Both the position numbers and the translations under genes were made by a program. Source: Ignavibacteriales bacterium (GTDB lineage Bacteria; Bacteroidota; Ignavibacteria; Ignavibacteriales; Melioribacteraceae). From it: 64,000 bases of DNA. Each line of letters opens with the position of its first letter. Positions within the stretch are counted from its first letter, which is position 1. Positions 47,970-56,428 of this stretch are shown one piece after another. The stretch is from assembly GCA_021740915.1 (NCBI GenBank), contig JAIOYW010000005.1, positions 62,001-126,000 of the forward strand, given 5' to 3'. A model generated the notes under the pieces. The model did not search any database. It worked only from the letters and a program-made list of their open reading frames with translations, and had not been told where the DNA came from.

Positions 47970-48407
47970 TTACACCCTCTTCTTGATCTTTTCCCAAAGA
48001 CCTTTTCCGATCATTTTATCAGCGTTGACTAAAATGTTTTTAACAATGTAGAGAATATCGCCTTCCCCTGCCCAGTTTCTGATAATTATCTGATTATCAA
48101 TATTATTAATAAGATCATTAAGGACGTAAGCCGCAAATGCAAGATCATCCAGATAGCCAACCGGACCGGTTATAATTTCCGGAATAATGTCCATAGGTGA
48201 AATAAAATAGAGGATAGCCAAGCCAAGTTTTATCTTCTTATCCTTCGGCACTTCCGGATCTGTTACTAATTTTGCGATCAGATGAAATAGATCAGGAAGA
48301 AGCAGAATATATTCAAGCCATTTTTTGTTTTCACCAATCTGCGCCTCTGCCCAGATTTTAATTTCTTTCCTTAATTTTAAGTAAAAATCCTCGTGCTGCT
48401 TATTCAT
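47970..48407 (-). CDS. DUF1232 (YkvA-type) membrane-associated protein
   Basis: 145 residues. The central core LGLAILYFISPMDIIPE, followed by a GYLDDLAFAAYVL segment, is the DUF1232 signature (YFxSPxDxIPD...GxLDD). It has one or two hydrophobic helices, so it is probably inner-membrane associated. The function of the family is not established. It is divergent from the HD-domain gene, with a near-palindrome in between, and is separated from the flippase by 67 bp. Confidence 0.87.
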   Translation of the reverse strand: MNKQHEDFYLKLRKEIKIWAEAQIGENKKWLEYILLLPDLFHLIAKLVTDPEVPKDKKIKLGLAILYFISPMDIIPEIITGPVGYLDDLAFAAYVLNDLINNIDNQIIIRNWAGEGDILYIVKNILVNADKMIGKGLWEKIKKRV

Positions 48408-48452
48408 AGGATTACCTTCAAGTTATCTGAATGAAAAAATATGAATTTTTTA

Positions 48453-48471
48453 TCTTGTCTCATAGATAAGA
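48453..48471. promoter_or_regulatory. 19-bp near-palindrome in the DUF1232/HD divergent region
   Basis: TCTTGTCT at 48453-48460 and AGATAAGA at 48464-48471 are inverted repeats with one mismatch and a 3-nt spacer. Its central place in a 117-bp divergent interval makes it a candidate operator. It does not look like a terminator, since no T tract follows in either direction within three bases. Confidence 0.35.
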
Positions 48472-48524
48472 CTTGATTTTATCATTTTTTTTTAACTTCT
48501 TGCAATTTAAAATGGAGGGTCTCT

Positions 48525-49745
48525 ATGGGAATCAAACATCCGGTTTTACTTCGGCTTCGGGAAGAAACCAACTATAGATTTGCTGCCGAATTCCTTGAAT
48601 CACTCCTTCGCAAAGAGATTCCCGCCGAATCTATTATATCGAAACTATATGGCGCACACAGAATCAGACTTGTTAATGAGATGATAGAGAACTTCCTTAT
48701 TAAAAATACTTTCGCCGGGAAGCATCCCCGGAAATCATTGGACCCTGTCACAGAAATTCAGCAGAGACGGATTGAACTGGAGAAAAATCTTGATTATCAG
48801 AATCTTCAGACAAAACTGCTGCTTGGCAAACTACCGGAACTTTCCGATTTCAAACCTATTTATGGCGGCTATTCATCTGAAGTCCGCCGCGTTTTTGAAT
48901 TATTCAATATAAATAACCTGAAACGTAAATGCGGCGTGCCTGCAGTCGCCCACTTAAATCGGGTCGCATCACTTATCTGGGCAATCCATATGGATACGGA
49001 TGACAATTTTCATTACATCGCAACCGCAGCTTTTCATGATTCGATAGAAGATTTGTTAAATGTGATCAAAGATGACACCGGAATGAAATTCTCAATAGAT
49101 CGACTTGATGATTTCCAGACTTTTCTTGTTCCGGAAGAATTGAGGCGATCTGTATTGATGCTCACAAATATTTACGATCTTATCCTTACCCGGATTGCAA
49201 CAGAATTAAGGAATGAAGATAAAGCATTCAGACAGGAAAATATTCTTCTGAAAATAGATGAACTGATGAGTTCAACAAATCGCCCATCCATCCCGGTTTA
49301 TATGAAAATTATGCGCGATACATTATTAAACACCGTTATTGAGGAGGATATTCTGCAGGAAGCAAAGTGGGTCTGTTATAAAAATCTTTACATCAATCAA
49401 TTGGCGGATTACACAAAAGAAATTAAAGACTTCAGGTTGTATCAGATTAAAGCTGTGGATCTCTCTGACAATGCCCACGGCAGAGAGGCTTTGTCACTCG
49501 AAGGAAGAATTAAGAATATAATTAAACTTGGGATATGGGCTGATGCAGGATTTAATATGCATTCAACCTGGGCGCCGCTTAATAATTATATTATGGAGGT
49601 TCATTCAGAAGCGCTCACTCACAGCAGGTATCTCGTTATCAAAGATCTTCTCGAGCCGCATTCATCTCTTGATTTTTTGTATTCATCATTAATGAAAATA
49701 AAACAGCTCGAGAGTATCTTTTTTGTCGAAAATCCTTATAACTGA
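48525..49745 (+). CDS. HD-domain phosphohydrolase resembling the RelA/SpoT hydrolase domain
   Basis: 406 residues. His143 in VPAVAHLNRVASLIW, His171-Asp172 with Glu175-Asp176 in AAFHDSIEDLL, and Asp312 or Asp315 in IKAVDLSDNAHGR copy the order of the metal and catalytic residues of SpoT/MESH1-type ppGpp hydrolases (H...HD-x2-ED...D). Spacing is looser than in SpoT, with an insert between HD and the last Asp. No synthetase, TGS or ACT domain is visible. A helical region (1-135) has no recognised family. It may hydrolyse (p)ppGpp or another nucleotide, though residue order alone does not prove it. GGAGGG nine nt before the ATG gives strong translation. Confidence 0.68.
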   Translation: MGIKHPVLLRLREETNYRFAAEFLESLLRKEIPAESIISKLYGAHRIRLVNEMIENFLIKNTFAGKHPRKSLDPVTEIQQRRIELEKNLDYQNLQTKLLLGKLPELSDFKPIYGGYSSEVRRVFELFNINNLKRKCGVPAVAHLNRVASLIWAIHMDTDDNFHYIATAAFHDSIEDLLNVIKDDTGMKFSIDRLDDFQTFLVPEELRRSVLMLTNIYDLILTRIATELRNEDKAFRQENILLKIDELMSSTNRPSIPVYMKIMRDTLLNTVIEEDILQEAKWVCYKNLYINQLADYTKEIKDFRLYQIKAVDLSDNAHGREALSLEGRIKNIIKLGIWADAGFNMHSTWAPLNNYIMEVHSEALTHSRYLVIKDLLEPHSSLDFLYSSLMKIKQLESIFFVENPYN

Positions 49746-50566
49746 TTCTTTATATTATTCCTGTACTCTGTTCGGTAAATCCCGGTTGCATCCGATTTGT
49801 AATCATACACAGGTAAACTCGCATTCCGGAGTCTCTGGTCAGTAGATGCAATTCTTTCAAGGGGATCAGGATGTGTGGAGAGGAACGTCGCAATGCTTCC
49901 GCCTCCGCCAATCAGCCCATCATCTCTTAACTGTTCAAAGAAGAATTTTACAGCTCCCGGATAATATCGTGTATCCTTGAGATATTCAAACGATTTTTCA
50001 TCGCTTTCGTTTTCGTCTGCTCTTGAATTGGCTAAAAACCCTATGCCTGTAAAAAGGTTCGCTGCAATCACTGCTATTTCGGATGGATTCTGCCCTAAGA
50101 GTAATCCCAGGAGGAAAGAAACACCATAATGTTTTGTCATACGCGTAGTTGCATGACGTTCTTCAGCATGACCTATCTCATGACCGAGAACACCAGCCAG
50201 CGCTGCTTCAGTATCAAGATATTTCAGTATCCCGGTATATACATAAACCGGGCCGCCAGGTAATGCAAATGCATTATATACAGAATCATTATCAATTATC
50301 TCAATAGTATATTTATAAACATTTTTTTTAGCGATTTTCGGTGATGCTAAAAGGTGGTCAAAAATCCGGGTTTTTATATAGTCCTTTACTGCCGGATTTT
50401 TGGTATATACAGGATACTCCTGAGGATTCGACTGTATTTCTGCAACCACTTCCTGACCCAGTTGGACATCATCTTCATTCGAGAAGATATTTAAGTTTTC
50501 AATTTCCTCACAGGAAATAAAAAACAGCATACTTAAAAAAAGAAAGAATTTACCTGATCTTTTCAT
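49736..50566 (-). CDS. M48-family metalloprotease lipoprotein
   Basis: 276 residues. Lipoprotein signal ends FFISC (Cys19), so it is anchored in the envelope. The zinc site is HEIGH (His129, Glu130, His133) with AEERHA after it, and the third ligand lies in ADENESDEKSFEYL. GGPVYVYTGIL precedes the helix as in BepA/LoiP-type proteases, which perform outer-membrane protein quality control. Its end overlaps the convergent HD gene by 10 bp. No partner gene is adjacent. Confidence 0.93.
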   Translation of the reverse strand: MKRSGKFFLFLSMLFFISCEEIENLNIFSNEDDVQLGQEVVAEIQSNPQEYPVYTKNPAVKDYIKTRIFDHLLASPKIAKKNVYKYTIEIIDNDSVYNAFALPGGPVYVYTGILKYLDTEAALAGVLGHEIGHAEERHATTRMTKHYGVSFLLGLLLGQNPSEIAVIAANLFTGIGFLANSRADENESDEKSFEYLKDTRYYPGAVKFFFEQLRDDGLIGGGGSIATFLSTHPDPLERIASTDQRLRNASLPVYDYKSDATGIYRTEYRNNIKNQL

Positions 50567-50651
50567 CCTTATCCCAAATAATTAATCAGGCAAATATATT
50601 ATAAAGTATATAAAATTAACAATAAAAGAAATGTCGAAAAGGAAAGGAATT

Positions 50652-50672
50652 GGGGCGTCCCCCCGACGCCCC
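50652..50672 (-). terminator. GC-rich hairpin past the HEAT-protein gene, possible terminator
   Basis: An 8-bp stem (GGGGCGTC at 50652-50659 with GACGCCCC at 50665-50672) has a 5-nt loop, in an AT-rich background. On the minus strand it lies 33 bp past the stop of the HEAT gene, but no long T tract follows (AATTCCTTT). It could terminate poorly or be a small repeat-like element. Confidence 0.45.
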
Positions 50673-50705
50673 CGATAAACTTTGCTCAATACTACTGTAT
50701 GATGA

Positions 50706-51125
50706 TCATTTTGCTGCAAATACCGAAGGCTGCTCCACTGGTTTTTCTGACTGTGAATTTAAGTAAGATCTGTAAAATTTATCGCAAAAGTTACATACCC
50801 GATCCGAGTCATTAAATTGAGCTTCGCGACCAACCAAATAAACACCTCGTGGCTCTCCTATTTTTATGAGCGACAACGCTGCAATTACGCGCATATCGCA
50901 ACTTTCGGCGTTTCTGAGCATGTGCATCAGGTCAAGGACGGCTTTTGTACTCTTTAACTCTCCAAGCTGATACGCACAACTTAATATAAGACCGTGATTA
51001 TCGGAACGAAGCCCGTTTAAAAGATTATCTTCATACGACTGATAATCTTTGTCAGCAGAACCTGCGAAAATTGACGTTGCACCTGCCAAAACCAGAATTA
51101 CAAGAATATGTCTGAAATGTCTCAT
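50706..51125 (-). CDS. Small secreted HEAT-repeat-like protein
   Basis: 139 residues. Signal peptide MRHFRHILVILVLAGATSIFAG, read as MRHFRHILVI and LVLAGATSIFAG, ends near residue 22. Two helical pairs resemble HEAT repeats (LILSCAYQLGELKSTKAVL and DMRVIAALSLIKIGEPRGV). Four cysteines lie at the repeats and in CNFC near the C-terminus, which might make disulfides. The role is unknown; HEAT folds bind partner proteins. The 277 bp upstream to the next gene shows nothing else. Confidence 0.72.
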   Translation of the reverse strand: MRHFRHILVILVLAGATSIFAGSADKDYQSYEDNLLNGLRSDNHGLILSCAYQLGELKSTKAVLDLMHMLRNAESCDMRVIAALSLIKIGEPRGVYLVGREAQFNDSDRVCNFCDKFYRSYLNSQSEKPVEQPSVFAAK

Positions 51126-51402
51126 TGTTTCCCCCCAATGAAATAAATTATGAATTCAATTATTAAGACGTCCGAATTGTTTCTCGGTTCCAATCTGACT
51201 GAAACAAGTTATTGCATCAAGAATTTCCATCGAAGGCTGGAGAAAATTCCTTTGTTTTAATCTTAATAAGCATCTGCACTATTAATTTGTGAAGCGACCA
51301 AGAAAACTTGCAGCAAAGAATAAATTCCTATATTTCAAGAAAGGCACTTGAAGTTTGACAGGTTTTTTATTAAGTTAAAACCACACAGTTGGAGGCAAGC
51401 TT

Positions 51403-51777
51403 ATGTTTTCCACTCACGAATTCCATACCCCGCGTAACCTTTATGAAAAATTGATCCGTGATTCAGAAAAACTTGATATCATCATTAATGGGGATAATAT
51501 TTATAATTTTATCTCTACAGCTTATCATCTGAAGGATTGGGTTAAAAACTCACCAATAATGTCCAGCGTTAATGCCAAACGATTTGCCGGTAAAATTGCT
51601 AATGACAAAAACATAAAAACCTGCGGTGATATTCTAACTTTCAAAAAAGGTTTCCATTTTGAATCAGACCTCAAAGAAAAGAATAAGTCCCTGATCATCG
51701 GCGAAGAATATTTTGATCCGCTCACGCTGAGAGACGAAATCATGGAATTGTATTCGTCGTATTTCAAAGTTAAGTAG
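51403..51777 (+). CDS. Uncharacterised protein with a YHLKDW motif
   Basis: 124 residues, with GGAGG placed seven nt before the ATG, so it is probably translated well. It has no signal peptide or membrane segment. The helical NFISTAYHLKDWVKNS (residues 35-50) is a motif I have seen in small conserved hypothetical proteins of accessory regions, but I cannot name the family or function. It stands alone at the left side of a gene-poor region, which also fits an accessory origin. Confidence 0.65.
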   Translation: MFSTHEFHTPRNLYEKLIRDSEKLDIIINGDNIYNFISTAYHLKDWVKNSPIMSSVNAKRFAGKIANDKNIKTCGDILTFKKGFHFESDLKEKNKSLIIGEEYFDPLTLRDEIMELYSSYFKVK

Positions 51778-52498
51778 AACTTAAAGCCGGTGATTAATTA
51801 TTAATTTATAATTTTCTTCACATACTTAGATTATGAATGAAGGACAACTATGTTGAACAGAATTGTAAATAATTCCTAATCAAATAAGGTTTAATAAAGT
51901 TAATAGCCTCAATTTAAATCCTTAGAGATATTGAATTATTACCTATCCTTGATTCTTCGAAACAACCTATTAGGGTTTGATTCAACAAAATCAGAGTATC
52001 CTGAATAAATGAGCCTTAATATTGCTGACTTTTACGGAAAACCTTTATCAAATTACTGAGTCTTCGTCACTTTTATCGCAGTGCAGCGGACTTTAGCTTC
52101 AAGTGGCTCAGTTTTCAAAAACATAAACAACAATTGAGAGTGTTGAACTAGATCGTACTGGTTTCAGAGTGACAAATTGTAGCTTTAGCTAAAAAACGCA
52201 TTCTATAAAAAGCTTTAAACTTAGAGTTACGAAGTCCCCTTGCTACGACTATTCTGACGAAATCCTAATAATCTGAATTCTAAATAAAATCAGCAGGATG
52301 AAGCTTAAGGAGGATATAAAATCGCCATTTTCATACCCTATTTAAACAGGCGAAAGGATTTTAATAACTTTCTACGAGATAATCTAAAATCATAATTCTC
52401 AGAAGTGCTTCATGTTTATTCGTAAAACAAATTAAAATACAATCAATAATTTCCATTCACTATATTTAAGGTCAGATTACAAACACATGTGATGGAAT
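51778..52498. other. Gene-poor AT-rich region with no recognisable gene
   Basis: About 720 bases in which no long frame is open on either strand. A short frame with AGGAGG near 52307 has no coding support. No repeat, tRNA-like element or hairpin with a T tract stands out. Together with the broken gene to its right and the tRNA-Phe beyond, this looks like decayed accessory DNA. Confidence 0.5.
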
Positions 52499-52861
52499 AT
52501 GACCAAAACAATTTCCCAGGATGAACGCATAGCGAGGATGACCTTCGCCTCAGTCTATCCGATGTAAATTGCAAAAGTTGATAAAAAGGGCAGAACAAAG
52601 GAAGAATTGCACGATGTAATTGAATGGCTGACAGGATATGACCAGAAAAGGCTTTCCGAACTCATTGAATCAAAAGCAACTTTTGAAGAGTTCTTTCAAA
52701 ATGCCGTTTTAAACCCGAATTCAAATCTCATTACTGGTGTTATTTGCGGCTATCGAGTTGAAGAAATCGAAAATCCTCTTACTCAAAAAGTCCGGTATTT
52801 GGATAAACTAGTAGATGAGTTGGCGAAAGGCAGGAAAATGGAAAAAATATTGAGAAGCTAG
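52499..52861 (+). pseudogene. DUF2200 gene interrupted by an in-frame stop codon
   Basis: From the ATG at 52499 one frame encodes ERIARMTFASVYPM, then TAA at 52565-52567 (codon 23), then IAKVDKKGRTKEELHDVIEW and LTGYDQKR, ending at 52861. The whole frame is 121 codons, the usual size of DUF2200 proteins. The stop replaces the Tyr/Val position in the family YPLYVQK motif (TAT to TAA would do it). The rest (ICGYRVEEIENPLTQKVRYL, DKLVDELAKG, MEKILR) is intact with no frameshift. A TTG at 52607 could give an 84-residue remnant, but it lacks the N-terminal third. Either a recent nonsense mutation or a sequencing error. Confidence 0.82.
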
Positions 52862-53032
52862 TAATGCACTTAATATTAAGATATTAAAAAAATTGAACAG
52901 ATAGATCAACCTTTCTCCAGTAGCATAAGCCAATAAAGATTTGAATGAAATTTTAGAGTGTTACTGGGAAAAACTGAGCCCAATTATAAAAGTCTGTGAA
53001 ATATCAGATTTAAGAAAGACAAATAGCGGAAA

Positions 53033-53061
53033 TAAAAATGGCGACCTCGGTAAGTCGCCAT
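53033..53061 (-). terminator. Intrinsic terminator after tRNA-Phe
   Basis: An 8-bp perfect stem (ATGGCGAC at 53038-53045 with GTCGCCAT at 53054-53061) and 8-nt loop end in T-rich sequence on the minus strand (TTTTTATTT across 53037-53029). It lies 11 bp past the tRNA 3' end. Confidence 0.82.
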
Positions 53062-53071
53062 GTCAGTTCTG

Positions 53072-53144
53072 TGGGCGGGGACGGAATCGAACCGCCGACA
53101 CAAGGATTTTCAGTCCTTTGCTCTACCGACTGAGCTACCCGCCC
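53072..53144 (-). tRNA. tRNA-Phe (GAA anticodon)
   Basis: 73 nt with a complete cloverleaf. Acceptor GGGCGGG (53144-53138) pairs with CCCGCCC (53079-53073), and the discriminator is A at 53072. The anticodon arm is AAGGA-CTGAAAA-TCCTT, so the anticodon is GAA. TTCGATT marks the T loop. The CCA end is not encoded (next bases are CAG) and would be added by a nucleotidyltransferase. A terminator follows. It borders the gene-poor region on its 3' side. Confidence 0.97.
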
Positions 53145-53208
53145 TTCAAAAAGAACGTCCACAAATATAAGCAGATTTCCATTTTTTGCAAAATGAAATT
53201 TTTATTTT

Positions 53209-54141
53209 TTACATTACTAATGCCATAATTGCTTTCTGAACATGCAAACGGTTTTCTGCTTCATCAAATATTACTGAATTTCCTGAATCTGCAATTTCAT
53301 CAACAACTTCATCACCTCTGTGTGCCGGGAGACAATGCATAAACAAATAATCGTCTTTGGCTCCTTTTACAAGTTCAGGATTAATCTGATACTGTATGAA
53401 GTGCTTTCTTCTTTCCTGTGCTTCAGATTCCTGCCCCATACTTGCCCAAACGTCAGTATAAACAATATCGGCATCTTTAACTGCAGCCACCGGATCGCTG
53501 ATGATTTCAACTTTGCTGCCCATATAAGCGGCGTTTTTCTGTGCATTTTCAACAATCGTTTTATCTGGGGTATAACCAGAGGGAGACGCAATAACCACAT
53601 CCATACCCACCTTTGAACAACCGTGCAGAAGGCTGTGTGCCATATTATTCCCATCACCGATATATGCGAGTTTCAAACCTTTAAGAACTCTCTTCTTTTC
53701 AAGAATTGTAAAAAGATCAGCCAGAACCTGACATGGATGAAGCAGATCGGTGAGCCCGTTAATTACCGGGATTGTGCCGTATTTTGCAAGATCTACTACA
53801 TCCTGATGCGAAAATGTACGGATCATAATACCATCGAGATAACGTGACAATACCTTTGCTGTATCTGAAATATTCTCACTTTTTCCCAACTGCAGATCAG
53901 TAGGCCCGAAGTATAAGCCGGTTCCGCCCAGATGATAGATTCCGACCTGGAAAGAAACTCTTGTCCTGGTTGAAGGCTTTGTGAAAATCATTCCAAGCGT
54001 TTTGCCTTCAAGCAACCGGTGTGGTTCACCTGTATAATGCTTTTCTTTTAATGTTTTACTTAAATCAAAAATCTGATAGACTTCCTCAATCGTAAGGTCA
54101 TTTATTGAGAGAAGACTTTTACCTTTCATGCTTACTGCCAT
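53209..54141 (-). CDS. argF: Ornithine carbamoyltransferase
   Basis: Joins carbamoyl phosphate and ornithine to citrulline, or runs in reverse in arginine breakdown. The 310 residues include the carbamoyl-phosphate site STRTR (57-61), HPCQ (135-138), the DxxxSMG signature DVWASMG (230-236) and HCLPA (269-273), where Cys270 binds ornithine. AGGG six nt before the ATG supports the start. It is last in a cluster with carbamate kinase and a cDPG-synthase-like protein. Next to arcC, a catabolic role (arcB) is likely; without arcA in view this stays open. Confidence 0.95.
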   Translation of the reverse strand: MAVSMKGKSLLSINDLTIEEVYQIFDLSKTLKEKHYTGEPHRLLEGKTLGMIFTKPSTRTRVSFQVGIYHLGGTGLYFGPTDLQLGKSENISDTAKVLSRYLDGIMIRTFSHQDVVDLAKYGTIPVINGLTDLLHPCQVLADLFTILEKKRVLKGLKLAYIGDGNNMAHSLLHGCSKVGMDVVIASPSGYTPDKTIVENAQKNAAYMGSKVEIISDPVAAVKDADIVYTDVWASMGQESEAQERRKHFIQYQINPELVKGAKDDYLFMHCLPAHRGDEVVDEIADSGNSVIFDEAENRLHVQKAIMALVM

Positions 54142-54149
54142 ATAACACC

Positions 54150-55100
54150 CTAATCTTTATTATTAATTATTTTTGTCCCTTTTGATAGATCGGCAAGCAA
54201 CCCTGCTTCTGTAATAATTGTCTCTTTTCCGCCGGAATTCAGAAAACTGATAGCCGCTTTTATTTTAGGGCCCATACTTCCTGCACTGAAATGTCCTTCA
54301 TTGTAATATCTTTCCGCTTCATCCAATGTGAGAGAATCAAGCGCTTTCTCATTTTCTTTCCTGAAATTGATGAAGACTTTTGGAATATCTGTTAGAATGA
54401 AAAGAGAATCAGCAGAAATCTTGGTCGCAATCAGAGCAGAGGTAAGGTCCTTATCAATCACTGCTTCGATCGCCTCGAGATAACCATTTTCGTGCCTGGC
54501 AACCGGAATACCGCCGCCGCCGCCAAAGATTACTATGTAATCTTTATTGACAAGTTCTTCCACTAAGTCGATATTAAGAATATCAACCGGAGCCGGGGAA
54601 GCTACAACTCTTCTATAACCTCTTCCTGCCGGATCTTCTTTGAATACCCACCCGTATTTATTCTCAGCGGCTTCTTTTTCCTGTAGTTTATAATAACCTC
54701 CGACTGGTTTGGTTGGTGCCTCGAAAGCTGGATCCATGCGGTCAACAATTACTTCTGAGACCAGCGTGATTACCTTTCTATCGATACCGGAGGCTGAAAG
54801 TGCATTCCTTAGCTGCCTTTCGATCATATAGCCGATTCCTCCCTGAGAATCGGCTACACAAATATCAAGAGGCATTTTGGGGATGTTGAAAGTAAAGTAC
54901 CCTGCCTCATTCCTCAGAACTATATTGCCGACCTGCGGACCGTTGCCATGAGTGATGATAATCTGATAGCCCTGACGAATAAGCTCCACAAGATTCATGC
55001 ATGTATCATATGCATTTTTTTCCTGCTCATCTATTGTACCGGCTTCATTTCCCCTTAAGAGGGCATTCCCGCCGAAGGCAACTACGGCAACTTTGCTCAT
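54150..55100 (-). CDS. arcC: Carbamate kinase
   Basis: Reversibly makes ATP and carbamate from carbamoyl phosphate and ADP, the energy step of arginine fermentation. The 316 residues have the amino-acid-kinase start VAFGGNALLRGNEAGT, ITHGNGPQVGNI, and the FGGGGGIPVARHENG nucleotide loop. KAAISFLNSGGKETIITEA near the C-terminus is typical. It overlaps the upstream cDPG-synthase-like gene by 4 bp (ATGA) and precedes argF by 8 bp. Confidence 0.96.
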   Translation of the reverse strand: MSKVAVVAFGGNALLRGNEAGTIDEQEKNAYDTCMNLVELIRQGYQIIITHGNGPQVGNIVLRNEAGYFTFNIPKMPLDICVADSQGGIGYMIERQLRNALSASGIDRKVITLVSEVIVDRMDPAFEAPTKPVGGYYKLQEKEAAENKYGWVFKEDPAGRGYRRVVASPAPVDILNIDLVEELVNKDYIVIFGGGGGIPVARHENGYLEAIEAVIDKDLTSALIATKISADSLFILTDIPKVFINFRKENEKALDSLTLDEAERYYNEGHFSAGSMGPKIKAAISFLNSGGKETIITEAGLLADLSKGTKIINNKD

Positions 55101-56416
55101 ATAATCCCTTTTTCTTTCAGAATACTTTCCAGCGTAATTGAACCAATTTCCTGAAGTTCATACTGAACCCGGGTCGAAGGTTTATTAATCTTTATTATTC
55201 TTCCAAGATCAATAGGTGTACCAATAACAACAGCATCACAATCGCAATTGTTTATAGTTGTTTCAAGATCTTTCATTTGCTGGTCACCATAACCCATCGC
55301 TGGAAGCAGTGTGCCAATCGAAGGATACTTCAAGAATGTCTCGGAAATAGTACCGACGGTAAACGGTCTTGGATCGACAAGCTCAGCGGCGCCAAGTTTC
55401 TGGGCGGCAACAACGCCTGCACCATATTTCATTTCTCCGTGAGTAAGAGTGGGACCATCCTCAACAACAAGAACCCTTTTACCGCGGATTATTTCCGGCT
55501 TCTCAACAATAAGAGGTGATGCACCTTCAATTATTGCGGCAGTTGGATTAATGCTTCGGGAATTATTTATCACCTGAAGGATATTCTCAGGAGAAGCAGA
55601 GTCGATTTTATTTATAATCACGGCATCTGCCATCCTTAAACATGTATTTCCGGGGTAATATGTCATCTCATGGCCTGGTCTGTGGGGATCTGCTACGGTA
55701 AAAGTAACATCGGCATGGTAGAATGATGTATCATTATTACCACCATCCCAAAGAATAACATCTGCCTCTTTCTCAGCTTCGCGGAGAATTGCCTCATAAT
55801 CCACTCCGGCATAAATAACCCCGCCAAGAGCAATATGAGGCTCGTATTCTTCAATCTCCTCAATAGTACACTCGTGTTTTCGAAGATCATCAATTGTTGC
55901 AAAACGCTGAACTTTCTGTTTCACAAGATCACCGTAGGGCATTGGGTGCCTGATAGCAACAACTTTCTTCCCCGCAGCCCTCAGCAGTTTTACTATTTTT
56001 CTTGAAGTCTGTGATTTACCGCAGCCAGTCCTTACAGCCAGAACTGCGACAACAGGTTTGCTGCTCTTCACCATCGTTTCAGAACTTCCCAGAAGTCTGA
56101 ATGTGACTCCGGCAGCGTTTACTTCTGAGGCTTTTGTCATTACATAATTGAATGGAACATCGGAATATGAAAAGACCACCTCATCAACATTCATGTCTCT
56201 TATTAAAGTCAGAAGTTCTTTTTCATCAAAAATTGGGATGCCATCCGGGTACATTTTACCAGCGAGTTCGGCAGGATATCTCCTGTCATTGATATTAGGG
56301 ATTTGTGTTGCAGTAAAAGCAACTACTTTGTAATCCGGATTATTTCTGAAATAGACGTTGAAATTGTGAAAATCGCGCCCGGCAGCGCCCATGATAAGAA
56401 CTTTTTTTTGAGACAT
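55097..56416 (-). CDS. Cyclic 2,3-diphosphoglycerate synthetase-like P-loop protein
   Basis: 439 residues. Residues about 1-120 form a Rossmann-like domain starting KKVLIMGAAGRDFHNFN. The P-loop is VRTGCGKSQT (128-137), followed by KVVAIRHPMPYGDL, a DADVILWDGGNND-like acidic segment, NKIDSAS (guanine-type NKxD) and VVEDGPTLTHGEM. This is the family of archaeal cyclic 2,3-diphosphoglycerate synthetase (about 460 residues). In bacteria without that metabolite the true reaction is unclear. It is first in the run with arcC and argF, and its stop overlaps arcC (4 bp). A role in carbamoyl-phosphate or arginine metabolism is an inference from context. Confidence 0.86.
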   Translation of the reverse strand: MSQKKVLIMGAAGRDFHNFNVYFRNNPDYKVVAFTATQIPNINDRRYPAELAGKMYPDGIPIFDEKELLTLIRDMNVDEVVFSYSDVPFNYVMTKASEVNAAGVTFRLLGSSETMVKSSKPVVAVLAVRTGCGKSQTSRKIVKLLRAAGKKVVAIRHPMPYGDLVKQKVQRFATIDDLRKHECTIEEIEEYEPHIALGGVIYAGVDYEAILREAEKEADVILWDGGNNDTSFYHADVTFTVADPHRPGHEMTYYPGNTCLRMADAVIINKIDSASPENILQVINNSRSINPTAAIIEGASPLIVEKPEIIRGKRVLVVEDGPTLTHGEMKYGAGVVAAQKLGAAELVDPRPFTVGTISETFLKYPSIGTLLPAMGYGDQQMKDLETTINNCDCDAVVIGTPIDLGRIIKINKPSTRVQYELQEIGSITLESILKEKGII

Positions 56417-56428
56417 AATTACTCCAAT

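Noticed and set aside
52302-52354. Short frame next to an AGGAGG-like sequence in the gene-poor region.
   Set aside because: It codes for about 15 residues only, and the AGGAGG is inside it, not before it.
51126-53144. Attachment-site direct repeats flanking an island at tRNA-Phe.
   Set aside because: No second copy of the tRNA 3' end was seen in the window, so no att site can be named.
52941-53228. Open frame that runs through the tRNA-Phe gene on the opposite strand.
   Set aside because: The middle of the frame is the tRNA complement and its terminator. Such false proteins are common in annotations.
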